This document shows, one piece after another, positions 8,275-16,846 of a stretch of DNA of 64,000 bases. The notes below the pieces were generated by a model, which worked only from the letters and a program-made list of their open reading frames with translations, did no database searches and was not told where the DNA came from. The position numbers and the translations under genes are program-made. How positions within the stretch are numbered: position 1 is the stretch's first letter; every line of letters begins with the position of its first letter. The DNA lies in NCBI RefSeq assembly GCF_029814175.1, contig NZ_CP122312.1, positions 1,736,001 through 1,800,000 on the forward strand, read 5' to 3'. Origin of the DNA: Halospeciosus flavus. GTDB taxonomy: Archaea > Halobacteriota > Halobacteria > Halobacteriales > Halobacteriaceae.

Positions 8275-8997
8275 ATGAGTGACGGTCAGTGGGTGAGCCT
8301 CTTCTCGGGCGGCAAAGACTCCAACTGGGCGCTCTACCGGGCGTTGGAGGAGGGTCTCGACGTGGGCCGCCTCCTCACGGTCCACCCGGAGGGCGACTCC
8401 TACCTGTACCACGTCCCGGCGACTCGGCTCACCGGTCTCGCGGCGGAGAGCATCGGTATCGACCTCGTCGACGTCGAACCCGACGACTTCGAGGCCGAGT
8501 CGGTCACCGACTCCAGCGCGCAGGGCGACGCCGAACTCGAACCGATGGAGCGGGCGCTACGTGACCTCGCCGACGAACTCGATGGTGGACTCGCCGGCGT
8601 CACCGCCGGTGCCATCGAGAGCGAGTACCAGACCTCGCGCATCGAGGCGATGTGCGAACGCCTCGGCTGTGACCTCTTCGCGCCGCTCTGGCGACGCGAC
8701 CCGCTCGACCTGGGGGCGGCGATGCTCGACGCTGGCTTCGAGATCACCATCCTGCAGGTCGCGGCGTACGGACTCGACGAGTCGTGGCTCGGGCGCACTC
8801 TCGATTACGAGGCGCTCGACGAACTCGCGACGCTGAACGAGGAGTACGGCGTCCACCCGCTCGGGGAGGGCGGGGAGTTCGAGACCTTCGTGACCGACGG
8901 CCCGCACATGGACCGACCCATCGAACTGGCGTTCGACACGGTGTGGGAGGGGGACCGCGGCCACGTCGAGATCACCGACGCGCGGCTAGCGGAGTAG
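8275..8997 (+). CDS. dph6: Diphthine--ammonia ligase family protein
   Basis: An ATP-pyrophosphatase-type enzyme of the Dph6 family, which amidates diphthine on elongation factor 2 in the last step of diphthamide synthesis. The 240-residue protein has the PP-loop SGGKDS (11-16). Conserved family segments follow: GAIESEYQTSRIE, LFAPLWRRDP and GEGGEFETFVTDGP. The ATG at 8275 is used because the PP-loop sits close to the N-terminus in this family. An upstream in-frame extension to 8221 lacks family features. The 129-nt gap downstream holds no gene. Confidence 0.9.
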   Translation: MSDGQWVSLFSGGKDSNWALYRALEEGLDVGRLLTVHPEGDSYLYHVPATRLTGLAAESIGIDLVDVEPDDFEAESVTDSSAQGDAELEPMERALRDLADELDGGLAGVTAGAIESEYQTSRIEAMCERLGCDLFAPLWRRDPLDLGAAMLDAGFEITILQVAAYGLDESWLGRTLDYEALDELATLNEEYGVHPLGEGGEFETFVTDGPHMDRPIELAFDTVWEGDRGHVEITDARLAE

Positions 8998-9126
8998 GGG
9001 CGAGCAGGCGTCGCAGCGAAGTCGGCGGGCAGTCGCGACGCACGTTCGGAGAACTGGCTGTCCCGCCACAGGGGTCAGGTCACGCGGTACAGTGGCCGCG
9101 CCTTCGGACAAAAGGGTTCGCTCGGA

Positions 9127-10113
9127 TTACTCGAGGTCGACGTCGGGCGTTTCGTTCGAGATGGTCGTGTGGGCGCCGATGAGTGCGCCGGCGAAGTCGA
9201 TGTTCTCGAGGCGCGTGTTCTGGTCGATGATGGAGTCGCGGACGTCACAGTCGCGGAGCGTGGCGTCGGGGAAGACGACGCTGTTGTCCAGACTGGAGTT
9301 GACGACCTCCGCGCCGGACATCACGTGGACGTTCTCGCCGAGGACCGAGTTCTCGACGGTGGCGTCCTCCGCGACGAGGTTCTCGCCGCCGAGTTTCCAG
9401 GCGACGGCGTCGAGGTAGCTCTCGGGCGTCCCGATGTCGAACCACGCGCCCTCGAAGGTGTAGGCGAAGACGTCCTTCCGGGACTGGAGCCACTGGACGA
9501 ACCAACCGGGTTCGTCGGGGTTCTCGCCGGCTTCGAGGTACTCGCTCAGGAGCGGGACCGTCTCCTCGGTGAAGCCGTAGCAGGCGATGGAGACGAGGGT
9601 GCTCTTGGGGTTCTCGGGCTTCTCCTGGAAGTCGACGACCTGGTCGCCGTCGAGGTCGACCAGCCCGTAGGACTTCGCGCGTTCGAGGCTGCCGACGTCG
9701 TAGGCGGCCAGCGACGGCGAGTCCTTCTCCTCGAAGAAGTCGAGGAAGTCCGCGATGTCGAAACTGATGAGGTTGTCACCGGCGATGACGAGCGTGTCGT
9801 CCTGGATGTTCTCGCGGTCGACGAGTTGGGCGAGCGCCCCGATGACGCCGAACTTCTCGTCTTCCTCGGTGGTCTCCTCGATGGTGAGCGTCGGTTTCTC
9901 GTAGTCGCGGTCGTCGAGGAACTCCGCGAAGTCGTCGGCGAATCGCTCGTTCGTGCTGACGTACACCTCGTCGACGCGGTCGTCCGCCTCGAGTTCCGAG
10001 AAGATGTCGTCGATGACGGTGGACTCGCCGACCGGCAGGAACATCTTGGGCCGGTTCTTGGTGATGGGCCACAACCGCGTCGCGTAGCCCCCGGCGAGGA
10101 CGATAGCCTTCAT
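9127..10113 (-). CDS. NDP-sugar nucleotidyltransferase with hexapeptide tail
   Basis: Activates a sugar 1-phosphate with a nucleoside triphosphate for glycan or S-layer glycoprotein synthesis. The 328-residue protein opens with the RmlA/GlmU-type signature LAGGYATRLWPITKNRPK (about 5-22). The nucleotidyltransferase domain runs to about 235 (IAGDNL, FDIGTPESYLDA). A left-handed beta-helix tail follows, with repeats such as ENSVLGENVHV and NSVVFPDATLRDC. The ATG at 10113 begins at the family's N-terminus. The exact sugar and nucleotide cannot be told from sequence. Confidence 0.9.
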   Translation of the reverse strand: MKAIVLAGGYATRLWPITKNRPKMFLPVGESTVIDDIFSELEADDRVDEVYVSTNERFADDFAEFLDDRDYEKPTLTIEETTEEDEKFGVIGALAQLVDRENIQDDTLVIAGDNLISFDIADFLDFFEEKDSPSLAAYDVGSLERAKSYGLVDLDGDQVVDFQEKPENPKSTLVSIACYGFTEETVPLLSEYLEAGENPDEPGWFVQWLQSRKDVFAYTFEGAWFDIGTPESYLDAVAWKLGGENLVAEDATVENSVLGENVHVMSGAEVVNSSLDNSVVFPDATLRDCDVRDSIIDQNTRLENIDFAGALIGAHTTISNETPDVDLE

Positions 10114-10187
10114 ACCCAATCGGTTTCTCCCTGTAGATAAGTCCTTTTTGCTCGCCGATTCGCCGTAAGAGAGAAGCGGGGACTCGA

Positions 10188-10475
10188 CTACTCGATCTTG
10201 AACGCCGGTTCCTCGATACCCTCGTGTTTGCACTCGGGACAGCGCGAGGGAACGTTCAGCGGGTCGTCGAAGTCGGAGAAGCCACACTCCCGGCACTCCG
10301 GCGGCCGGACGAGCAACTCCTCGTCGGTGCCGTCGAGGCTCTTCGAGACGTGTTCGACGTGCCGGAGCGCCGCCCCGACCGAGATGCCGAACTCCTCGGA
10401 GAGTCCGCTCGGCGTCGCCGGTTCCTCGCGGAGGAGGTCGGCGATCTGCTGTCGGGTGGTCTGCTCGGTGTCCAT
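10188..10475 (-). CDS. HTH/zinc-ribbon transcriptional regulator
   Basis: A 95-residue protein joining an N-terminal winged-helix-like HTH (about 5-50, TRQQIADLLREEPATPSGL) to a C-terminal zinc ribbon (CRECGF and CPECKH). This matches the archaeal COG3357 architecture of predicted regulators. The target is unknown. It is encoded just upstream of the nucleotidyltransferase on the same strand, with a 74-nt gap containing its own AT-rich promoter region. Confidence 0.87.
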   Translation of the reverse strand: MDTEQTTRQQIADLLREEPATPSGLSEEFGISVGAALRHVEHVSKSLDGTDEELLVRPPECRECGFSDFDDPLNVPSRCPECKHEGIEEPAFKIE

Positions 10476-10520
10476 ACTGGGTGTACGCAGTCTATCGGTT
10501 TGTACGTCGTGGTCGACGCC

Positions 10521-10940
10521 TCAGAACCCGAGTCGCTCGCCGGGGTTCGTCGACATGTCGAGTCCGTCGCTCTCGGTCTCGCCGACGCAGACGAAGTCGT
10601 ACGCCTCGTCCGTAAGGAAGACACCGCCGTCGCGTACCTCGACGTCGACCTCGGTGAGGTAGGACCCCTCGCAGGGGCCGAAGTCACAGTAGCCGGTCTC
10701 CTTCGAGAAGGTGGCGCCGTGTTTCGCGCAGACGAGTCGGTCGTCGCGCTCGGGGGCGCCGTCCCCGCGGTCGAGGTTCACGTCGGTCCAGTGTTGACAC
10801 ACGTTCTCCCAGGCGAAGAGGTGACCGTCGACGCGGACGAGGATGACTTCGACCTCCTCGCCGTCCGACTCGGCGGTGAACAGGAACGACCCCTCGTCGG
10901 GGACGTCGTCGGCCTCCGTGATTCGGGTCCCGTCGCTCAT
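10521..10940 (-). CDS. Rieske [2Fe-2S] domain protein
   Basis: A 139-residue soluble ferredoxin-like Rieske protein. The two cluster loops are visible: CQHW (C-X-H) near 47 and CAKHGATF (C-X2-H) near 71. An acidic C-terminal extension carries one further Cys (FVCVGE). It resembles the electron-transfer ferredoxin component of dioxygenase systems, but no oxygenase or reductase gene is adjacent, so its partner is unknown. No signal peptide or membrane anchor is present, so it is cytoplasmic. Confidence 0.88.
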   Translation of the reverse strand: MSDGTRITEADDVPDEGSFLFTAESDGEEVEVILVRVDGHLFAWENVCQHWTDVNLDRGDGAPERDDRLVCAKHGATFSKETGYCDFGPCEGSYLTEVDVEVRDGGVFLTDEAYDFVCVGETESDGLDMSTNPGERLGF

Positions 10941-11002
10941 CGGTGACGAGTACCTGCTGGCGGGGTTTGAACGTGTCCGTTCACCCCGACGCCGGGACCG
11001 AT

Positions 11003-11863
11003 TTAGTAGTGTTCGCGCTCGACCACGTCGTCGAAGGCGTCGGCGAGGTCAGCCGTGACCGGCCCCGGCGCCGGGAACGCCTCGCCGTCGACCCGGGCGA
11101 CCGGCCGGACCTCCCACGTCGTGTTCGTGCAGAACACCTCGTCGGCCCGGCGGACCTGCTCGGGTTCGTAGAAGCCGGTCTCGACCGGAATCCCGCGGTC
11201 GTCGGCGAGGTCGAGGACCACGTCGCGGGTGATGCCGGGGAGGACCGGCCCGTCGAGCGAGGGGGTGTGGAGCGTCCCGTCGTCGACGAAGAAGACGTTG
11301 CTCGTCGCCCCTTCCGCGACGAAGCCGTCGACGTCGCACACGAGGGCCTCGTCGGCGGTCTCGGAGAGTTCCCGCCGTGCGAGGATGCCGTTCAGGTAGT
11401 TGTGTGTCTTCGCGCTCGCGGGAATCGCGGCGTCGGGAATCCGTCGCGTCTCGACGGTATCCACACCGGCGGGACCGTCCCACACGTCTGCGCCGTCGAC
11501 GCCACCTCGTGGGAGGGGCTTGACCATCACGACGACCGTCGGGTCCTCGACGGGCCGGGGTGTGAGCTTTCCCTGCTGTGCTCCCCGGGTGACCGAGAGA
11601 CGGACGTAAGCGTCGTCGAGGTCGTTCGCGGCGAGCGTCTCGTCCACGCGGGCGCGGAGGTCCGAACGGGAGAGACCGTGGTCGATGCCGAGCGTCTCGC
11701 AGGTCGCGTCGAGGCGGTCGGCGTGGGCGTCCCAGCGGAAGACGTCGCCGCCGTAGGCCCGGAGCGTCTCGAAGGCGGCGTCGCCGTACCTGAACCCGCG
11801 GTCGGCGACGTTCACCGTCGCCTCCGATTCGGGGACGAGGTCGCCGTCTACGTGGTACTGCAC
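11003..11863 (-). CDS. pabC: Class IV aminotransferase, probable aminodeoxychorismate lyase
   Basis: A 286-residue fold-type IV PLP enzyme. The N-terminus [23 protein letters not shown].. matches the family's first strand and VADRGF(R/L)YGD motif. The PLP lysine lies in ASAKTHNYLN, and GATSNVFFV is the family's cofactor-phosphate segment. The GTG start at 11863 lies inside the 3' end of pabA (16-nt overlap), so translation is coupled. Position after pabB-pabA points to aminodeoxychorismate lyase, giving 4-aminobenzoate. A branched-chain or D-amino-acid transaminase cannot be excluded from sequence alone. Confidence 0.85.
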   Translation of the reverse strand: MQYHVDGDLVPESEATVNVADRGFRYGDAAFETLRAYGGDVFRWDAHADRLDATCETLGIDHGLSRSDLRARVDETLAANDLDDAYVRLSVTRGAQQGKLTPRPVEDPTVVVMVKPLPRGGVDGADVWDGPAGVDTVETRRIPDAAIPASAKTHNYLNGILARRELSETADEALVCDVDGFVAEGATSNVFFVDDGTLHTPSLDGPVLPGITRDVVLDLADDRGIPVETGFYEPEQVRRADEVFCTNTTWEVRPVARVDGEAFPAPGPVTADLADAFDDVVEREHY

Positions 11864-12453
11864 GTCTCCTCCACGAAGTTCCGCACCAGTCGTTTGCCGA
11901 TTTCGAGACTCCCGGGGTTCGCGGGGTCGCCGGTCAGGATGCTCTCGGGGTGGAACTGGACGCCGACGTGGGGTTTCTCCCGGTGGCGGACGGCCATCAG
12001 GAGGTTCGCATCGTCGTCCGTCGTCGCCGTCTCTTCGAGCACCTCGGGGAGGTCCTCGCGTTCGACCGCGAGCGAGTGGTACCGTCCCACCTCGAAACGG
12101 TCGGGGAGACCGTCGAAGACACCACGGCCGTCGTGAGAGATGGTCGAGGACTTGCCGTGGACGACTTCGGGCGCCCGGACGACCTCGGCACCGTGGACCG
12201 CACAGAGCGCCTGGTGGCCGAGGCAAACACCCAGCACGGGCCTGTCGAGGTCGAAGACGTCCATCGAGATACCCGCCTCTCGGGGCGTGCCGGGACCGGG
12301 TGAGACCACGACTCCCTCGGGGTCGAGGTCCCGCACCTCGTCGAGTGTGATGCGGTCGTTGCGCCGGACGACGAGGTCGTCGGTCACCTCGCCCACGTAC
12401 TGGACGAGGTTGTAGACGAAGGAGTCGTAGTTGTCGACGACGAGGATAGTCAC
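11848..12453 (-). CDS. pabA: Glutamine amidotransferase subunit PabA/TrpG
   Basis: Supplies ammonia from glutamine to the chorismate-amination partner. The 201-residue class-I amidotransferase shows [12 protein letters not shown] at the N-terminus. The nucleophile is in GVCLGHQ, and the His/Glu pair is in VQFHPESI. The GTG start overlaps the upstream pabB stop (GTGA), and the 3' end overlaps pabC, so this is a tight operon. Assignment to folate or tryptophan use rests on the pabC neighbour. Confidence 0.9.
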   Translation of the reverse strand: MTILVVDNYDSFVYNLVQYVGEVTDDLVVRRNDRITLDEVRDLDPEGVVVSPGPGTPREAGISMDVFDLDRPVLGVCLGHQALCAVHGAEVVRAPEVVHGKSSTISHDGRGVFDGLPDRFEVGRYHSLAVEREDLPEVLEETATTDDDANLLMAVRHREKPHVGVQFHPESILTGDPANPGSLEIGKRLVRNFVEETCSTT

Positions 12454-13961
12454 TCGCCCTCCACCTCCAGGTCCGCCTCGACGGCGGCGTCGAGGGCGTT
12501 GACCATCCCCCGCGCCTTGTCGAGTGTCTCGTCGTACTCGGCGTCGGGGTCCGAGTCGGCGACGATACCCGCACCCACCCGGAGGTGGTACTCGTCGGCG
12601 TGGCGGACGAGCGTCCGGATGAGGATGTTGAACGTCGCGCGACCGTCGAAGCCGGCGATGAAGGCGCTCCCGGTGTAGGGGCCGCGACGGGTGTCCTCGA
12701 CGCGGTCGACGAGTTCCATCGTCTTCGGTTTGGGCGCGCCGGTGATGGTGCCGCCGGGGAACATGGCCGCCACCGAGTCCCCGAGCGACGTCCCCTCGCG
12801 GAGTCGGCCCTCGACGTCGGAGACCAGGTGCATTACCTCCGAGTAGCGGTCGACGCGGCGGTACTCGGCGACGTCGACGCTCCCGTACTCGGAGACCTTC
12901 CCGAGGTCGTTACGTTCGAGGTCGACCAGCATCGCGTGCTCGGCGCGTTCCTTCTCGTTCTCGCGGAGGTCGGCTTCGAGGCGTTCGTCTTCGGCCTCGG
13001 TGTCGCCCCGCGGCCTGGTCCCCGCGATGGGTTCGGTTCGGACCCGTTCGCCCTCGCGTTCGAGGAGGAGTTCGGGGCTCGCGCTCACGAGGTCGACGCC
13101 GGGGAACTCCACGAGGCTGGCGTAGGGCGCGGGGTTCACCTCGCGGAGCGCGGCGTAGAGGTTGACGGGGTGGACGGCGGCCGGCGCGACGAGTCGGTGT
13201 GAGACGTTCGCCTGGAAGGTGTCGCCCGCGCGGACGTGTTCCTGAATCGTCTCGACCTTCTCGCGGAAGTCGGCACGCCCGCAGTCGCTCTCGAAGGTCG
13301 GGTCGGCACCGGGTGCGGGCGCGTCACCGACGTCGGGGTCGCCCTCGGTGACGCGGGCCGCGAGCGCGAGCGCCCGGTCACGGCCGCGTTCGAAGGCGGC
13401 GTCCGGGTCGTCGACCCGTGGCGCCGCGACGACGTAGAGCGGGTCGCCCGCCTCGAAGGGTTCGCGCCACGCGACGAGTCGGTCGTACGTGGCGACCTGG
13501 AGCATCGGGAGGTCGCGGTCGGCCGTCGCGCTGTCGGGGAGGGTTTCGAGTTCCCGGACCGCGTCGTAGGAGAGCCACCCGACGTGTCCGCCGGGGAACG
13601 GGACCGGGCAGGAACCCTGGGCGAGTGTGTCGGTCTCGAGGCCGTCGAGCGTGTCGAAGGCGCCCGCGTCCGCGACCTCGCTCAGTTCGGACGGAGCGAC
13701 GCCGAAGTAGCCCCAGTCTGCGTCTTCGAGGGGGCGGCCCCTGCTCTCGTCGTCCTCGTCGTCAGCCGTGACGCCGCCGGTCTCGAAGAAGAAGGCGGGT
13801 TCGTCCCCGCGAGCGCGGCGGAACGCCTCGTACGGGTCGTCGACCGGGAGGTGGACCTCGACGGGGACGCGGACGGTCCCCTCACCCGCTCCGTCGGCGT
13901 CGCGGGCCACTTCGCGGAACGTATCGCGGGACGTGACGAGTCGGGCCGCGTCCGTAACCAT
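12450..13961 (-). CDS. pabB: Chorismate-binding synthase, PabB/TrpE-type large subunit
   Basis: Aminates chorismate to aminodeoxychorismate (PabB) or anthranilate (TrpE). The 503-residue protein has the N-terminal TrpE-like domain, then the chorismate-binding domain with [40 protein letters not shown] and [12 protein letters not shown]. Classical E. coli PabB has Lys in PIKGT, where this protein and TrpE have Ala. The operon partner pabC argues for aminodeoxychorismate synthase all the same. It is the first gene of the pabB-pabA-pabC operon. Confidence 0.85.
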   Translation of the reverse strand: MVTDAARLVTSRDTFREVARDADGAGEGTVRVPVEVHLPVDDPYEAFRRARGDEPAFFFETGGVTADDEDDESRGRPLEDADWGYFGVAPSELSEVADAGAFDTLDGLETDTLAQGSCPVPFPGGHVGWLSYDAVRELETLPDSATADRDLPMLQVATYDRLVAWREPFEAGDPLYVVAAPRVDDPDAAFERGRDRALALAARVTEGDPDVGDAPAPGADPTFESDCGRADFREKVETIQEHVRAGDTFQANVSHRLVAPAAVHPVNLYAALREVNPAPYASLVEFPGVDLVSASPELLLEREGERVRTEPIAGTRPRGDTEAEDERLEADLRENEKERAEHAMLVDLERNDLGKVSEYGSVDVAEYRRVDRYSEVMHLVSDVEGRLREGTSLGDSVAAMFPGGTITGAPKPKTMELVDRVEDTRRGPYTGSAFIAGFDGRATFNILIRTLVRHADEYHLRVGAGIVADSDPDAEYDETLDKARGMVNALDAAVEADLEVEGE

Positions 13962-14010
13962 ACCCGAAAAGAGCGTCGTCGTCTCCCGTGATTCTTCCGG
14001 TCGGGGACGA

Positions 14011-14712
14011 CTACTCGTGGCTCTCGAGACGGTCCTTCGCGCGCTGGACCCAACGCCCGACGCGCTTCTCCGAGAGGTCGACGTCCGCGGCGAGTTCCTC
14101 GGGGTCCGCCTCGGCGAGGTCGGCTACCGTCTCGACGCCCGCGTCTTCGAGGCGGTCGGCGTACGACGGGCCGATGCCCTTGAGAATCTCGACGCTCTCC
14201 GCACCTTCGCTGTGGGGCACCTCCTCTTCGGTCTCCGGTTCGATCTCGTCGACGTCGGTCCGCTCGTCGGCCTCGCCGGGTTCGGCGGCACTGGCCTCGG
14301 CCGTCTCGGCCCGTTCGGCCGGCGACACCTTCTCGCCCTCTTCGACGTGGTCCTCGACGAGCGACTCCGTCGAGGCCTCGGCGTCGGTACCGGCCGCGGC
14401 AGTCTGTCCGTCGTCGACTTCCTCCTCGGAGAGGGTCTCCGTCTCCCGCTCCGGTTCCTCGACTTCGTCGCTGGCGGGTGCGCCAGCCTCCGCCTCGGCG
14501 GGTTCGGCCCGTTCGTCGGCCGAGACTTTCTCACCCTCCTCGACGTGGTCCTCGACGAGCGACTCCGTCGAGGCCTCGGCGTCCGTCTCGGTCGCGACAG
14601 GTTCGTTCCCACCGGAGCCCCCGCGCTCGACGGTCACGTCGACGGTACTCCCCTGCTTCGACTCCTCGGTGCCGAGCCCGAGCAACGACTTCAACTTCGA
14701 TAGCAGTCCCAT
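14011..14712 (-). CDS. HhH-domain protein with acidic internal repeats
   Basis: A 233-residue protein. The N-terminus [14 protein letters not shown] is an amphipathic helix. A long disordered Glu/Ala/Asp region (about 20-160) contains two 66-residue-spaced copies of a [20 protein letters not shown] block. The C-terminus (about 170-233) is a helix-hairpin-helix domain ([18 protein letters not shown]), the type used for DNA binding in TopA and repair proteins. The repeats are nearly identical at DNA level over 43 nt, suggesting recent duplication or gene conversion. Function is unknown. Confidence 0.85.
   Translation of the reverse strand: MGLLSKLKSLLGLGTEESKQGSTVDVTVERGGSGGNEPVATETDAEASTESLVEDHVEEGEKVSADERAEPAEAEAGAPASDEVEEPERETETLSEEEVDDGQTAAAGTDAEASTESLVEDHVEEGEKVSPAERAETAEASAAEPGEADERTDVDEIEPETEEEVPHSEGAESVEILKGIGPSYADRLEDAGVETVADLAEADPEELAADVDLSEKRVGRWVQRAKDRLESHE
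14343..14385. repeat. Direct repeat copy A in the HhH gene
   Basis: This 43-nt stretch is identical to 14541-14583, 198 nt (66 codons) away. The similarity extends more weakly on both sides. Confidence 0.85.
14541..14583. repeat. Direct repeat copy B in the HhH gene
   Basis: Second copy of the 43-nt identical block at 14343-14385. Both encode the [12 protein letters not shown] region in the same frame. Confidence 0.85.
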
Positions 14713-14738
14713 TACGCGGCGGTAGAAGCGCCCTCCAC

Positions 14739-15536
14739 TTAAAGCCGTGCCCGGAGTGTGGCGTTCATCGCGTCGACGGGGGCCGAGACGTCCGTCCACC
14801 GCTCGAAGGCGGCGACGCCCTGGAAGAGGAGCATCCACGCGCCGTCGATGGTCGTCGCACCCGCGTCGGCGGCCTCCCGGAGGAGTCGCGTCTCGAGCGG
14901 CGTGTAGACGGCGTCCATCACCGCGAGGTCCCCGTGGAGCAGGTCGGCGGGGACCGGTGACTCGTCTTCTTCCATCCCGACGCTCGTCGCGTTCACGAGC
15001 ACGTCGGCGTCGGGGACGAGGTCGGGCAGGTCGTCGAGTGCGTGGCCCGTCCCGCCGACGGCATCGGCGAGTTCGCGGGCCTTCTCGACGGTTCGGTTGA
15101 CGACGTGGACGTCGGCGCCCTCGTCGGCGAGCATGTAGGCGACGGCTCGGCCGGCCCCGCCCGCACCGACGAGGACGGCGTCCGACCCGGCCAGGGTGAC
15201 GTCGTGGTGGGCGAACGCCCGGCGTGCGCCTTCGGCGTCGGTGTTGTGACCGGTGACGACCGGGCCGGTGAAGTCGACGGTGTTGACCGCGCCGATGCGC
15301 GTCGCGAGGTCGTCCGGTTCGACGTGGTCCAGCACGTCCTGTTTGAACGGGATGGTGACGTTCAGCCCGCGGATTCCGAGGGCTTCGGCGCCGTCGATGG
15401 CGTCGCCGAGGTCGGCCGGGTCCGGTTCGAAGGTGACGTAGCGGGCGTCGATGTCGCGTTCGGCGTAGGCGGTCTCGTGCATCGGCGGGGAGAGCGAGTG
15501 ACCCACCGGGTTGCCGAGGAGTCCGTAGACGTCCAT
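14739..15536 (-). CDS. aroE: Shikimate dehydrogenase
   Basis: Reduces 3-dehydroshikimate to shikimate with NADPH in the chorismate pathway. The 265-residue protein shows [10 protein letters not shown] (shikimate site), catalytic Lys65 in [10 protein letters not shown] and its Asp partner in GHNTDAEG. The dinucleotide loop VGAGGAGRA is followed by NRT, the NADP-specific signature. The C-terminus [15 protein letters not shown] is also standard. It lies 26 nt upstream of the HhH gene and not far from the pab operon, which uses its downstream product. Confidence 0.94.
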   Translation of the reverse strand: MDVYGLLGNPVGHSLSPPMHETAYAERDIDARYVTFEPDPADLGDAIDGAEALGIRGLNVTIPFKQDVLDHVEPDDLATRIGAVNTVDFTGPVVTGHNTDAEGARRAFAHHDVTLAGSDAVLVGAGGAGRAVAYMLADEGADVHVVNRTVEKARELADAVGGTGHALDDLPDLVPDADVLVNATSVGMEEDESPVPADLLHGDLAVMDAVYTPLETRLLREAADAGATTIDGAWMLLFQGVAAFERWTDVSAPVDAMNATLRARL

Positions 15537-15620
15537 ACTGGGAGGGTGTCACGGAGCGACGAAAAAGGCGCGGTCGCGAAGCGGTCGGCGCTCCCGGGGT
15601 CGACGTCCTGGGGCGGGTGG

Positions 15621-16757
15621 TCAGTGCCCGCCAGCCGTCCGCAGTCCGAGGAAGAAGACGTGGTAGACGAGGACGAGGATGAACAGTGCGTAGAAGACAC
15701 CGCCGATGAGGAACGGCCGCGGGTTCATCGGTTCGTCGCCGCTGGAGTGCGCGCGGGCGAGGAGGATGACGCCGCTGATGACCGCGAGGATAACCGAGAA
15801 CGCGTTGAGGAAGCCGGTCGTCCCCCAGTTGAGCGTCAGGTCCCAGTCGGTGAAGACGATACCGAGGGTGACCGGGAGCGTCCCCTGGAACGCCATCGCC
15901 CCGGTGATGTTACCGAGTGCGAGCGTGTCCTTGTCGCGGGAGATCCAGAGGACGGAGTTGAACTTCTCGGGGAGTTCGGTCGCGAGCGGCGCGATGAGGA
16001 GCGCGACGATGGCGACCGGAATACCCAGAATCTCCTTGGAGACCCACTTGACCTCGCTGACGAAGAGGTGTGCGCCGGCGATGATGATCGCGAGTGCGAA
16101 CAGCGTCTGGAGCGCGACGAAGAAGAGGTGGGGGTTCTCACCGTGCTCGCGGGGGTCGTAGCCGAGTTTCGCCGCGAACCGTTCGAAGATGAGGCCGAGG
16201 TGGAGTTCGTCGAGGTCCTCGGTCTCGACGAGTTCGCCGCTCTGGAGCGAGAGGTAGAGGTAGAGGAGGTAGAGTCCGACGAGGGACGCGCCCATCACGA
16301 GTTCGAGCGTGCGACTGTGGACGAACGCCGCGGAGAAGGCGATGATGTAGCCGACGAGGAAGAAGGAGACGTCGCGCTTGGTGGACTTCTTGTTGAAGTG
16401 CATCTGGGCGCCGTGCATCCGGCGGTTGCGGAAGTAGTAGACGCTCCCACCGACGAGGAACATCGCGATGGTCGCGAGCATGAACGGGGCGCCGAGGATG
16501 GCGCCGACGCCGACGTGCGAGGCCGACTCGCCGCCCTGGATGATGGCCATGACGGGGATGAGTGTCTCGGGGAGTGCCGTCCCGACCGCGGCGAGGATAC
16601 TCCCGGTCGCACTCTCGGAGACGCCGAGGCGGTGTCCGAGCCACTCGACGCCGTTAGTGAACACTTCTGCTCCGAGGAGGAGGAGCGCGAACGACCCGAA
16701 CAGGAGGATCGTCCTCCCGACCGTGCCGTCGAGGAACGCCGGCGCGAAGCCTGTCAT
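15621..16757 (-). CDS. CaCA-family sodium/calcium exchanger
   Basis: An integral membrane antiporter of 378 residues with about ten helices. The two inverted alpha-repeats carry the family's acidic cores, VGTALPETLIPV near 58-69 and IAPLATELPEKFNSV near 260-274. A cytosolic charged loop lies between them (about 170-210). The ATG at 16757 is chosen over an upstream TTG. It exports Ca2+ (or a similar cation) using the Na+ gradient by family knowledge; the ion is not provable here. The gene is divergent from dtdA, sharing an 89-nt promoter gap. Confidence 0.9.
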   Translation of the reverse strand: MTGFAPAFLDGTVGRTILLFGSFALLLLGAEVFTNGVEWLGHRLGVSESATGSILAAVGTALPETLIPVMAIIQGGESASHVGVGAILGAPFMLATIAMFLVGGSVYYFRNRRMHGAQMHFNKKSTKRDVSFFLVGYIIAFSAAFVHSRTLELVMGASLVGLYLLYLYLSLQSGELVETEDLDELHLGLIFERFAAKLGYDPREHGENPHLFFVALQTLFALAIIIAGAHLFVSEVKWVSKEILGIPVAIVALLIAPLATELPEKFNSVLWISRDKDTLALGNITGAMAFQGTLPVTLGIVFTDWDLTLNWGTTGFLNAFSVILAVISGVILLARAHSSGDEPMNPRPFLIGGVFYALFILVLVYHVFFLGLRTAGGH

Positions 16758-16846
16758 GGACGTGGATAGTGCCAAGGGCCTGTTAAGCGGTTCTATTCGT
16801 ACCGACTTTCGACGCCCTCAAATTCCGGCCGCCGCTTCTCCCGCGT

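Noticed and set aside
11863..12574. N-terminal extension of the pabC frame through pabA
   Set aside because: The extension is Arg/Gly/Pro-rich shadow sequence, while family similarity starts at the GTG at 11863.
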